DNA from: an uncultured Oscillospiraceae bacterium
GTDB taxonomy: Bacteria; Bacillota; Clostridia; Oscillospirales; Acutalibacteraceae
Direction of reading: 5' to 3'
Length of the DNA stretch: 64,000 nucleotides
Assembly: GCA_900547105.1 (NCBI GenBank)
Contig: URFL01000003.1
Span: forward strand, 134,214-198,213
This document shows, piece after piece, positions 8,370 to 16,925 of the stretch. A program made the translations under genes and the position numbers. The notes under the pieces are model-generated. The model had not been told where the DNA came from. It made no database searches and worked only from the letters and a program-made list of their open reading frames with translations. Position 1 is the first letter of the stretch. Every line of letters begins with the position of its first letter.

Positions 8370-8951
8370 TCACCTTGTCACGGTGACGGTTACGGGAATT
8401 TCGGCGTTGAGCGTCGCCCAGCGGCCGGTTGGTTGATCATAAAAGGAAACCACAAATTTTCCCTCATAGACCCCTGCCGTGAGCTTTTTCTCAGCATCCT
8501 TTGCCAGATCCAGCGTCGTCACCTGGGTGCCGGGCGTCAGACTGCCGGACTGCAGGATCACCGTGTCCTGAATAACGAGCTGCACAAGGGCGTCCTGATT
8601 GGATCTGGCGGGGTTGCCAAACACCAACGACGCCTTCTTGTCCGTCAGGTTGATGTCCACCGCCTTGGAGTAGGTGAGAGACACGGCGCCACCGCCCTCC
8701 GGGGCATCCAGCTTCTCGTCGGAGCTGTCCCCCGGAACAGGCTCCGCGTTGGTCTCGATCTGCGGGGGAATCGTCGTGTCATCCGGCGCCAGCGTATCCT
8801 TTCCGTCGCGAAAATACAGCGCCCAAACGCTGGCGACGACCGTGGCAAAAAACAGGAGCAACAAAAGCAACAGCAACAGCCACCGTTTTTTGCCTTTCTT
8901 TTCCTCCTCTTGCGCCGGAGCGGTCTCCACTTTCTTGTCTTCCACTTCCAT
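8370..8951 (-). CDS. Single-pass membrane protein with extracytoplasmic beta domain
   Basis: A 193-residue protein: charged cytoplasmic N-terminus (EEEKKGKKR), one poly-leucine helix at about residues 24-45, an acidic Pro/Asp/Glu-rich linker, and a C-terminal domain at about 100-193 ending IPVTVTVTR. The domain contains VIQDTVILQSGSLTPGTQV and YEGKFVVSFYD, suggesting a beta-sandwich exposed outside the membrane. Its ATG overlaps the stop of the upstream surface-protein gene (TAATG), so the two are translationally coupled. No function is known; anchoring or assembling the neighbouring secreted proteins is an inference from gene order. Confidence 0.75.
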   Translation of the reverse strand: MEVEDKKVETAPAQEEEKKGKKRWLLLLLLLLLFFATVVASVWALYFRDGKDTLAPDDTTIPPQIETNAEPVPGDSSDEKLDAPEGGGAVSLTYSKAVDINLTDKKASLVFGNPARSNQDALVQLVIQDTVILQSGSLTPGTQVTTLDLAKDAEKKLTAGVYEGKFVVSFYDQPTGRWATLNAEIPVTVTVTR

Positions 8952-11581
8952 TATGTATCCCCTCCCAGACGAACGGTAACCTTGCCGACGGTTTCCGCAT
9001 ACATATCCTGCGTCGGCTTTCCGGACAGATGCAGCCAGGCAACTTTCTTATCCCCGGCGGGCAGCGCCACGGGGCTGTCTATGACCGTGTCCTCTTCGTC
9101 CGCCACGCTTCCCGCCACGGAATCATTGACCTGTGTATAGACAAAGGACACGCTGACCTCGCTATCACCCGCGTTCTCTACGGTGATCCTGTTGCCGTTC
9201 CGGCTGTCTGCTGTCCATTCGCCCGCCGTATAGGTATGGGTCGTCGGGTCCCAACCGCCGTCTGTATAGGTGAACGCCATCTCACTCCATGTGATGGTGA
9301 CGGTTATGATCTGCCGCTCTTCGTAGCCACAGATCTCGCAGGTGCGCTTCCCGCCGCTCCATTCGCCAAAAACGTGATCCGCCGGGGTATCTGTGCTGTC
9401 GCACCGGGAGCACTGCTTCCAGTGCCGGGTGTCGTTGGTCACCCAAACGCCGCCTTCATAGTCATGCCCCAAGGCAGGGATCGTCACATTTCTTGTCGCC
9501 CCGCAGATGGAGCATTCTTGCTTCATCGTACCTGCTTCCGTGCAGGTAGCCGCTGTTATCTCTTCGGCATCAACGTAATCGTGTGCGTGCCGTACAGTAA
9601 TATCAAAACTAAAGGTCGTTGGCTTGTAGCTTGTGGTATCATCCGGTGTGAAAAGAATTTCACATCTCGTGGTATCCCAAGTCGAGGTGGGCTTAAATAT
9701 CCTATCGGGATCCACCCAGGCGAATGTGCCGGAAACAGGCACCTTGCTGTACTGATTTTGCATGGCGGCATTAAGAATAGCGTAGTCACCCAAGCGATTG
9801 CTGCCGGAATTCAGGTTCACCGTGATAGCATCCGGCCATGTGGCGACCTCCGGCGTGGACGGCTCCACCGTCAGCTTTTGTACCGAACCCGTTACCGAGG
9901 CACTTTTGCCATAGTCGAGATCCGTGCGTGTAATGGTCGCATAGAAGTAGTATATGCCCACGGGCAGGTCACTGGGGGTATGATAAGAAGGTTCATCGAT
10001 CGTACTGGTTATACGACTTGTGCCCACCAATTTACCATTTTTTCCGTCCGCATCACATTGGAACCACTCAAACAGATAGTCATAACATTCCCTGTTGAGC
10101 GAAATTCCAAAAAATGCTTTCGACCTGTCTCCGTATTCGATCGTTTGATCTCTGTGCCAATCAATTTTCGGCTGACTGATCCACAGCGCATAGAGGGTCT
10201 GATCGTCGGTAAGATCGACTATGGAATCCCTTGTGATCTCCTCACCGCGCCCCTCGGTTTTCGTATACCAGCCGCCAAAACCGCTGCCCTCCTGGGTAGG
10301 CACAGGCAGCTCGCCGTAGGTGCTGCCGTAAACCACGATTTTGCTCGTTGGATCAACCTCTCCATCGCAAGCATCAAAAGTCACGGTAAACTTCTTTGCA
10401 GTCCAGCGCGCATAAAGCGTGTGGTTTGCCGTTTTGGTGACGGTCGTGGTGTCATCCACCTTGGTGCCGCCGGTTTTCGCCGTATACCAGCCGGTAAAAT
10501 CATACCCCGTCCGGGTGGGCGTGGGAAGAGTGCCGTAGGCATCTCCGTAGGTCGCCGTTTGGCTTGTCGGAGACACCGAACCGCCATTAGCATCAAAGGT
10601 TACCGTGGATTTCTTGCCGGTCCAGTGCGCGTAGAGCGTGTGGGCACCGAAGGTGGTGACCTTAGTCGAAGTGGACACCCTTGTGCCGCCGGTTTTTGCC
10701 GTATACCAGCCGTCAAAGGTGTAGTTAGTCCGGGTAGGCGTGGGCAGCGTTCCATAGGTACTGCCGTAAGTCACGGTCTTGGTGGTTGTGCCGACCGAGC
10801 CGCCATTGGGGTCAAAAGCCACCTGCTCTACGGCGGTCATATCACCGAGTGTTACATCAAACGACATATTTAATCTGTTTGCGTATGTGCTTGCGTACTG
10901 CGTACAAGCCCAAAAGCCAAAATTCAGTGTAATCGTCTGTTCTGCGTCGGTATCGTTTTTGTAAACACAATCAAGGGTATTGGATAGTACAGCACCTTTA
11001 TCTATATTACGAGTGGTACCGCTTGAGGAACCCGTTCGATATCCTCTAAGAAGGGACTGACCATCCGCCTTTACGCCATAAAACGAGGTATCCGTTGTAT
11101 CTTTTGTGGCCGGAATCATCTGGGTTAATTTTGCCGCAGGGGTTTCACCAAAATAAAACAACTCGAAGCTGGCAGCGGCAGTCGCTCTTTTGTTGGATAC
11201 CATTTGTTCCGCTGTCTGCATGGCAAAATTCTGCTTCACGGTACAGGTTGTTTTTGCCGGAACAACAAGACTGGTGGTAAATGGGAAAAAACAAAACTCT
11301 GCATTTTTGTTGCTTTGTGTTGTAACCGTAAAGTTTTTTCCATTGTCTATATCACTGGCCCCACATACAGCAGTATACGGCCCCTGTACGGCACCAATAT
11401 AGTAGGTGATACTACTAATATCGTAATTATATCCACCCTTAAAATACTGCGTCTTATGGTAGCTGGTAATGGTTGGCTTCGCATTCGGGTCCGCCTTTGC
11501 CGCCAACACCGACACCGGCACCGCCGTATACACCAGGCACAGGCACAACGCCACGCTCAACAATCGCTTCCAGAGAGTCAT
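8951..11581 (-). CDS. Secreted surface protein with three InlB B-repeats and a Cys-motif region
   Basis: An 876-residue exported protein. A signal peptide covers about residues 1-28 (LLSVALCLCLVYTAVPVSVLAA). Residues about 255-466 hold three Listeria-Bacteroides (InlB B/Flg_new) repeats, each with VTFDANGG or a variant, YGSTYG and FDGWYT. Residues about 660-757 carry CxxC pairs (ECSICGA, CSRCD, CEICG) with GHDYE spacers. The last 120 residues share a module with the small secreted protein next door. No LPXTG or membrane anchor is seen at the C-terminus. The ATG at 11581 has AAAGGAG ten bases upstream; a GTG at 11590 is too close to it. An adhesin-like role is likely, the ligand unknown. Confidence 0.82.
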   Translation of the reverse strand: MTLWKRLLSVALCLCLVYTAVPVSVLAAKADPNAKPTITSYHKTQYFKGGYNYDISSITYYIGAVQGPYTAVCGASDIDNGKNFTVTTQSNKNAEFCFFPFTTSLVVPAKTTCTVKQNFAMQTAEQMVSNKRATAAASFELFYFGETPAAKLTQMIPATKDTTDTSFYGVKADGQSLLRGYRTGSSSGTTRNIDKGAVLSNTLDCVYKNDTDAEQTITLNFGFWACTQYASTYANRLNMSFDVTLGDMTAVEQVAFDPNGGSVGTTTKTVTYGSTYGTLPTPTRTNYTFDGWYTAKTGGTRVSTSTKVTTFGAHTLYAHWTGKKSTVTFDANGGSVSPTSQTATYGDAYGTLPTPTRTGYDFTGWYTAKTGGTKVDDTTTVTKTANHTLYARWTAKKFTVTFDACDGEVDPTSKIVVYGSTYGELPVPTQEGSGFGGWYTKTEGRGEEITRDSIVDLTDDQTLYALWISQPKIDWHRDQTIEYGDRSKAFFGISLNRECYDYLFEWFQCDADGKNGKLVGTSRITSTIDEPSYHTPSDLPVGIYYFYATITRTDLDYGKSASVTGSVQKLTVEPSTPEVATWPDAITVNLNSGSNRLGDYAILNAAMQNQYSKVPVSGTFAWVDPDRIFKPTSTWDTTRCEILFTPDDTTSYKPTTFSFDITVRHAHDYVDAEEITAATCTEAGTMKQECSICGATRNVTIPALGHDYEGGVWVTNDTRHWKQCSRCDSTDTPADHVFGEWSGGKRTCEICGYEERQIITVTITWSEMAFTYTDGGWDPTTHTYTAGEWTADSRNGNRITVENAGDSEVSVSFVYTQVNDSVAGSVADEEDTVIDSPVALPAGDKKVAWLHLSGKPTQDMYAETVGKVTVRLGGDT

Positions 11582-11685
11582 CCATCCCACGCTCCTTTTT
11601 CCGCATATCCGTCCGCTTTTTTCTCAAAAGGCGCCGGCATCCGTTTGCGCTGTATTTTCCGCCGCCCGTCAAGGAAAAAGGGGGC

Positions 11686-11714
11686 TTGACAGCGGCAAAG
11701 ATCTCTTCTACAAT
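11686..11714 (+). promoter_or_regulatory. Promoter of MerR-type regulator
   Basis: TTGACA (11686-11691), 17 bases, TACAAT (11709-11714). The 17-base spacer is normal, unlike the 19-20 base spacers of promoters that MerR proteins remodel. Confidence 0.8.
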
Positions 11715-11771
11715 GACATCATAACACGTTCACCCATGAACGAATCAAGTGGTTTTTTGGAGGCTTTTTCT

Positions 11772-12578
11772 ATGGAAATGGAAAACAAAGGACTCTTCCA
11801 GATCACCGAAGCCGCCCGCGCCTGCGGGCTCTCCCGCAGCACGCTCCTGCGTATGGAGGAAAAGGGGCTGCTGACCCCCGCCTACATCTCCCCCGATAGC
11901 GGCCGCCGCTATTACGACAATCACAATGTCGCCCGCATTCTGCAAATCGAAAAGTTCCGCGCCATGGGCGTCAACACCGAGGATATCCTCGGCTACTTTG
12001 TCCGGGGCGGGGAGGCAGCCGATATGCTTGCCGCTCTGGAGAGCCGGCTGCATGACCTGCAGCGCAGCGTGGAGGAGTTGCGTCTGCGATCGCTGGAACC
12101 GCCCGGCATGTCGGTGCAGATCATGACCCTGCCCCCTGTCACCTGCATTATGCGTCGCTACGAGGGACATACCATCCGGGAAAAGTACAACGCCATGTAT
12201 GAGCTATATAGCGAGTGCATCCGGAAGGGCTATGTACTGTCGGACGAGCCGCTCTTCGCCATCTCGGATCGCAAGGATTATCTGGATGGCTACATCGGCA
12301 GCACCCCTTTTCCTTTTTATGTATGCGTTCCTCTGCGCGCGGACAAAGCCCCGGCGGACGCGGTGGAGCTGCCGGAGTATCGGGTGCTGTCGGTGCTGTA
12401 CTGCGGCGAATACAGCGGCATAGACGAAGCGTGGTTGACCCTGGGGCGCGAGGTGAAAGCCCGCGGTCTGAAGCCCATAGCCCCGCCGCGGGTGCTGGGC
12501 ATCGTGGCACCCTACACCGGTCGGGAGATCGACACCCGCCGCTACTGCTCCCGTCTTGTTGTGCCGGTGGAGGCGTGA
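11772..12578 (+). CDS. MerR-family regulator with GyrI-like effector domain
   Basis: A 268-residue transcription factor. Residues 7-75 form a MerR winged helix (FQITEAARACGLSRSTLLRM, with SGRRYYD), a coiled-coil dimer helix spans about 85-112, and the rest is a GyrI/BmrR-type ligand-binding domain (VTCIMRRYEGHT onward). BmrR-like members sense hydrophobic cations or other small molecules. The ATG at 11772 has GGAGG eight bases upstream; an earlier ATG at 11736 has none. It is divergent from the surface-protein operon across 190 bases and may control that operon, itself, or both. Confidence 0.88.
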   Translation: MEMENKGLFQITEAARACGLSRSTLLRMEEKGLLTPAYISPDSGRRYYDNHNVARILQIEKFRAMGVNTEDILGYFVRGGEAADMLAALESRLHDLQRSVEELRLRSLEPPGMSVQIMTLPPVTCIMRRYEGHTIREKYNAMYELYSECIRKGYVLSDEPLFAISDRKDYLDGYIGSTPFPFYVCVPLRADKAPADAVELPEYRVLSVLYCGEYSGIDEAWLTLGREVKARGLKPIAPPRVLGIVAPYTGREIDTRRYCSRLVVPVEA

Positions 12579-12599
12579 CCGCTTCGCTTTTTATAAAAC

Positions 12600-12746
12600 G
12601 AAAGCCACCGGCTATGCCGGTGGCTTGACCACGCCCTATAAGGGCGTATCGCCTGTGGTCGCCCCCTCAAGGGGGCACGGAAAAGTCTGGTGATCACAAC
12701 GTTTACCTTTAGCAGCCCCCGATCGGGGGCTGCTTTTTGCTTTTTC
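12600..12746. mobile_element. Four-hairpin element, candidate transposase-less IS200/IS605 derivative
   Basis: Four hairpins follow each other: arms 12602-12612/12616-12626; 12627-12632/12655-12660 with an inner CGCCCT/AGGGCG pair; 12661-12666/12671-12676; and 12711-12722/12723-12734 followed by TTTTTG. Subterminal palindromes without flanking target duplications are typical of IS200/IS605 ends, but no TnpA gene lies between them. It could instead be tandem terminators or a structured RNA; the last hairpin can terminate the merR transcript. Confidence 0.4.
12711..12745 (+). terminator. Strong hairpin-T terminator after merR
   Basis: AGCAGCCCCCGA and its perfect complement, then TTTTTGCTTTTT on the plus strand. 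Confidence 0.75.
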
Positions 12747-12812
12747 CGGCGCACCCGCACCGCATGCAATATGGGCAATCTCCAAGCCCTCTCTACGCGT
12801 GCAAAAAAATCT

Positions 12813-12852
12813 CCCTGCGCGTAAAAATTCTCTTTACACGCAGGGCTTTTCT
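12813..12852 (+). terminator. Second hairpin in the merR-GH38 interval
   Basis: CCCTGCGCGTAAA (12813-12825) pairs with TTTACACGCAGGG (12833-12845) with one mismatch and is followed by CTTTTCTTT. Confidence 0.5.
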
Positions 12853-12878
12853 TTACATACGAAAACTATCTACACGCG

Positions 12879-12912
12879 AAAAAGCCGCCCCAAAAAGGGG
12901 CGGCTTTTTTAA
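12879..12912 (-). terminator. Terminator after GH38 gene
   Basis: AAAAGCCGCCCC and complement around an A-rich loop; T-runs on both sides make it usable from either strand, and it lies about 20 bases beyond the GH38 stop. Confidence 0.85.
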
Positions 12913-12929
12913 GCGTTGGTTGATCCGGA

Positions 12930-15782
12930 TCAGCTGAATTTGATGGTCAGGATCTTCTTGCCGGTGATGGTGAACGGCACATAACCGTCTTTGTCCATGG
13001 TCAGATCGTCCACATGTTTCTCCTCCAGAGACACCAGCTCGGCTTTGTTCCAAGCCTTGCCGGAGTACGCCGGCAGCTCGAACTCGGCTTCCTGACGCTC
13101 CACCGGAGACTGCGGTTTCGCGATCGGCGCGATGCCGCCATTCAGACGAATGGTGGTCTCGACCGGTTTGTCGGACGGGTTGAACAGACGCACGACATAG
13201 CCGGTGCCATCTTCAGCGCGTTTCACGGCGCTGACATTCAGGCGCTCGGTGCCCAGCTCCAGGAAGGAGTGGGTCTCAGCGTTTTTACCATGCGCAGTGG
13301 GCGCAACCTGGCACATCAGGAAGTCCAGGTTGAACTGCTCGGAAGCACCCCAAACGTTCGCTTCCTCCCAGTCGCCGGCGTGCGGCATAAACGCATAGTG
13401 GAACTGGTTCTTGCCCAGGCACTGCGAGCCTTTCTCCCAGCTGTAATCCTGCATATCGGAGGTGACGCAGATGCGCAGCGGGAAGCAGCGCAGCAGCGAC
13501 AGATACACGGTGTTCTGCTCATCGTCCGCGACTTCGTAGGCTTTCAAACCTTCGTTCAGCATCGCGACGCCGTGCTTGCCATCGGTGACATCCACGAAGG
13601 AGTTCATCGGGTGCTCGGTCATCGGGATCTCATCATACAGCGAGTAGTCCAGTTTCGCGACCTGGCGTTTCAGCACGTCGAACTGACCCTGCGCATAGGA
13701 GAACTCGGATTTGATGTTGGTCGGGAAACCAACCTGCAGATAGTGGTCCTCGGAATTGTTGTCCACAGTGGTCTGCACATCGACATAGCGGCTGCCTTTT
13801 CTCAGGCTGACGATGCTCTCGATGGTGCAGGGGTTCAGGTGCGGAGAACGGGTCTTTTCGTCCATGGAGCGTTTCTCCGGCAGAGCCCAATCGATCACGA
13901 CGCGGAAAGACACTTCCAGCTCGCCATCGTGAACCAGTGTGATTTTCGCGTTCTGGTTCAGGGTGGTGAAGGTTTCGTCGTTCTCGGGCAGGATGTGCTG
14001 CCACGGATCACCGATCTCGCCGGTGTCTTTGAAGAAGTTCAAGCCGTTGTAGGTCTTGTCGTTCTCTTTGTCATAGACGTTGAAGGTACCGTTCGCGTTG
14101 AAGGTCACGCGCAGGTACTCGTTTTCCATCGCCTGCGGGCCACACAGCATGGTGACCGGAGTCGACGCACGGACATAGCCCAGAGGCTGCACTTTCATGG
14201 TTTTGTAACCCATCGCCGGGATGTCTTTGACTTCCAGCTGGACGGTGTACTCCTGCGTGTGCAGCACGTTGGCGGTATCGTTCGGATTCTGGATGATCTG
14301 CGCGTTGTTCTTGTTGGTCTTCAGAATCTGATATTTCACTTTGCTGCCGTCGGTATCCAGGATCTGGAAGTTCTGAGCATTCCAGTCGGCCGGGATCTGC
14401 AGCACCGCTTTAACCACTTCCGAGCGTTTGAACGGGGCGGGGTTGAACACCACCAGCGCCGCATCGTCACGGCTCCAGTTGCGCAGATCGATGTCGCCGG
14501 CGACATCCATAAACGCACGCTCCAGCACGCAAGCGCTCATCTCGCGGCTCTGGCGATAACGATAGATAACATCCTCGTACACAACGTCGCGGCCGCAAGC
14601 ACCGATGCTATCGTGACCGTGGTTCTGCAGCAGGTAGTTATAGGACAGGTCGATCTGGTTCTGCGGATAAGGTGCGCCGCACAGAGCAGCGAACACAGCC
14701 ATCGGCTCCGCATAGTTTTCCAACTGACGCTCGGTGTTGAAGTTCGCCTGTTTCACATAGGTACGGGCAGAGGTGATCCAGCCCATCATACCGGAAACAG
14801 AACCCTTGGTGAACGGAGCGCGCATTTCGCCCTTCAGCACACGGGTGTTGGGATCGAACTCGTCGATGATGCCCTGCTCCATTTCACGCAGCGTGCTGTG
14901 GAACACATCGGCATTCGGCAGAGCCGCATCCAGATCCTCGATCATGCGCACTTCGCGGATGTCGGGGCAGGAGGAGTCGTGGCCGTCCGACCAGAAACGG
15001 TGAGACGTGGTCCAGTCGTTGTCCTGCTCGCGGATCGCCTGCTCGCCGCGCTCTTTGATGTGCTCTTTGTGATACTCGAAGTACGGGTGAGTGTACTGAT
15101 AGTCCAGCTCGCTGTAGTTCTCGTCCACAAATTTGAAGATACCGTTGTTGTCGTTCCAGTGGAAATCACGGATACCCTCGTTGGGCAGGTTGTAATACAC
15201 CGGGCGCTGCACGATGTACCAGATGTTGTAACGCGGGCGTTTGCCGAGACGGGACGCATAGATGCGGGTGCCGTCCGGGCTTTCCCAGAAGAATTCCGAA
15301 GTCGGAGCTTCGTATTCGTTCAGGCCGCGATAGAAGGAAGCAAAGTGAATGTCAAAGCCGGCATAGATCTGCGGCAGCTGGGAGATCTGACCCCAACCGA
15401 ACGGAGAATAACCGGTTTTGCTGACGCCGCCCATTTCTTCGGCGATTTTGTGACCCAGCAGCAGGTTACGGATCAGGGATTCGCCGCCGACGGTGAATTC
15501 GTCAGGCAGGCAGAACCACGGACCGATACCGATGCGGCCTTCGGACACGAGCTGTTTGAATTTTTCCTTTTTCTCCGGATAGATCTCCAGATAATCCTGC
15601 ACAGGCATGGTCTGCGAGTCCAGGTGGAAGTGACGGTACTTCGGCTCTTTCTCCAGAATGTCCATCAGCATATCCAGCATATAGCCGAGCATATACTGCG
15701 TGCGTCTGGCGGAAAAGCGCCACTCACGATCCCAGTGGGTGTTCGAGATGAAGTGGCATTGGATCTTCTTGTTTTTGTCCAC
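12930..15782 (-). CDS. GH38 alpha-mannosidase-like protein lacking the usual nucleophile
   Basis: A 950-residue cytoplasmic protein (no signal peptide) of glycoside hydrolase family 38, like MngB, which cleaves alpha-mannosides with Zn2+. HWDREW near the start supplies the His/Asp zinc ligands, and NHGHDSIGACG the later His-Asp-Ser motif. The family's LPDSFG motif, whose Asp is nucleophile and zinc ligand, aligns with SPFGWG here, so that Asp is replaced by Phe. The start is GTG at 15782 with AAGGAG nine bases upstream. It follows the HAD phosphatase gene by 13 bases in one operon. It may be a divergent subfamily or a non-hydrolytic homologue. Confidence 0.85.
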   Translation of the reverse strand: MDKNKKIQCHFISNTHWDREWRFSARRTQYMLGYMLDMLMDILEKEPKYRHFHLDSQTMPVQDYLEIYPEKKEKFKQLVSEGRIGIGPWFCLPDEFTVGGESLIRNLLLGHKIAEEMGGVSKTGYSPFGWGQISQLPQIYAGFDIHFASFYRGLNEYEAPTSEFFWESPDGTRIYASRLGKRPRYNIWYIVQRPVYYNLPNEGIRDFHWNDNNGIFKFVDENYSELDYQYTHPYFEYHKEHIKERGEQAIREQDNDWTTSHRFWSDGHDSSCPDIREVRMIEDLDAALPNADVFHSTLREMEQGIIDEFDPNTRVLKGEMRAPFTKGSVSGMMGWITSARTYVKQANFNTERQLENYAEPMAVFAALCGAPYPQNQIDLSYNYLLQNHGHDSIGACGRDVVYEDVIYRYRQSREMSACVLERAFMDVAGDIDLRNWSRDDAALVVFNPAPFKRSEVVKAVLQIPADWNAQNFQILDTDGSKVKYQILKTNKNNAQIIQNPNDTANVLHTQEYTVQLEVKDIPAMGYKTMKVQPLGYVRASTPVTMLCGPQAMENEYLRVTFNANGTFNVYDKENDKTYNGLNFFKDTGEIGDPWQHILPENDETFTTLNQNAKITLVHDGELEVSFRVVIDWALPEKRSMDEKTRSPHLNPCTIESIVSLRKGSRYVDVQTTVDNNSEDHYLQVGFPTNIKSEFSYAQGQFDVLKRQVAKLDYSLYDEIPMTEHPMNSFVDVTDGKHGVAMLNEGLKAYEVADDEQNTVYLSLLRCFPLRICVTSDMQDYSWEKGSQCLGKNQFHYAFMPHAGDWEEANVWGASEQFNLDFLMCQVAPTAHGKNAETHSFLELGTERLNVSAVKRAEDGTGYVVRLFNPSDKPVETTIRLNGGIAPIAKPQSPVERQEAEFELPAYSGKAWNKAELVSLEEKHVDDLTMDKDGYVPFTITGKKILTIKFS

Positions 15783-15795
15783 TCTGTTCAGCTCC

Positions 15796-16791
15796 TTATC
15801 CTTTGATGACTTTCAGAATCTCTGCGAACGAATCGCAGTAATGATTACACAACGGCTTGGTGCCGCTTTCGACAATGTTACCGCCCGCGATACCCACGGT
15901 GGTGTAGCCAGCCAGACGCACCGAGCAAACGCCGGCGCCGCTGTCTTCGATACCGATTACGCTGTTGCGCTCGGAGAACGGCACGCCCAGACCCACAACG
16001 CAGGTCTCGGAATACAGCCACGGATGCGGCTTGGGAGCCAGCTCGCCCAGCGTACCCACGCTGCCTTTACGCAGCGGGAAACCGGCAGAGATGATGGCAT
16101 CGTAGAAATCGGTGGGTTCGCCCATGCCCAGCGTCTGGAACGCGGACTTGATTTCCGGATAGGCTTTCTCGTACAGGCCGGAGGTGACCAGACCGATCTT
16201 GACGCCCATATCTTTCAGTTCGTACAGGAAATCCTTGACGCCGACGGTGGGGGTGAAAGCGCCCTCTTTGCCGCGGCCGGCCATGATCTCCTCCATCTCG
16301 CGATGGGTATGTTCAAAATAGAAGTTGCGCGCGCGATCCAGCGACTCGCCGGGGCAGTATTTGTCGATGCAATACTGCAGGTGCTCGGACACGCTGTGGC
16401 CGGAAACGAACGGGATATCCGACTCTTCCAGCTCAAATTTCGGGTTGCCCAGCAGGCTCGCGATGCTCATCTGGATGATCCAAATCCAGAACTCTTCGCT
16501 GCGCACGGTGGTGCCATCCAGATCCATCAGCACGGCTTTGACCGGTTTCTCGGTCGTCACCGGGTACAGCGGATAGTACGCCGGATAAGCAATCGCCGAT
16601 TTCACGCAGGCCAGCGTGTGGTCGCCAAAGGAAACGAACTCCACTTTGCTGTCGCCGGTTTCCACGATGTCCACAACACCGTTTTTGCCGGTCTGGAAGT
16701 TGCCGTCCTCGGTCGCTTCCAGCGCGCGGAAGCCGCTCTGGCTGTCGATGTCACCCAGATCAGGGATATGAATGGTTTTGGTAATGTCCAT
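15796..16791 (-). CDS. HAD-superfamily phosphatase with N-terminal extension
   Basis: A 331-residue protein whose last 245 residues are a beta-phosphoglucomutase/phosphatase-type HAD domain: nucleophile Asp90 and acid/base Asp92 in VLMDLDGTTVRSEE, threonine/serine motif GLVTSG, lysine in KPHPWLY and the acidic motif VIGIEDSGAGV. The first 85 residues are an extra domain not normal for the family. It is the first gene of a two-gene unit with the GH38 protein, so it could dephosphorylate a mannose phosphate released by the partner, or a related sugar phosphate; this is inference. Confidence 0.85.
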   Translation of the reverse strand: MDITKTIHIPDLGDIDSQSGFRALEATEDGNFQTGKNGVVDIVETGDSKVEFVSFGDHTLACVKSAIAYPAYYPLYPVTTEKPVKAVLMDLDGTTVRSEEFWIWIIQMSIASLLGNPKFELEESDIPFVSGHSVSEHLQYCIDKYCPGESLDRARNFYFEHTHREMEEIMAGRGKEGAFTPTVGVKDFLYELKDMGVKIGLVTSGLYEKAYPEIKSAFQTLGMGEPTDFYDAIISAGFPLRKGSVGTLGELAPKPHPWLYSETCVVGLGVPFSERNSVIGIEDSGAGVCSVRLAGYTTVGIAGGNIVESGTKPLCNHYCDSFAEILKVIKG

Positions 16792-16834
16792 AGATCACGC
16801 ATCCTATTCTTTGTTTTTGTGAAATACCGGGGTA

Positions 16835-16864
16835 ATTATATCACCCCCGCTGTTGTAATGTCAA
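16835..16864 (-). promoter_or_regulatory. Promoter of HAD-GH38 operon
   Basis: On the minus strand TTGACA (16859-16864), 18 bases, TATAAT (16835-16840): both hexamers are perfect. Confidence 0.9.
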
Positions 16865-16925
16865 GAATTTCCGGCTTTTTTCTTGTGGAAAACCACCAGA
16901 CAATCCTCGCGGTTCAAAAAGAGGG

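Noticed and set aside
12600..12746. CRISPR-like repeats
   Set aside because: The hairpins differ from one another and there are no equal-length spacers or cas genes.
13014..15806. A 930-codon plus-strand open frame
   Set aside because: Antisense shadow of the GH38 gene; composition is unlike a real protein.
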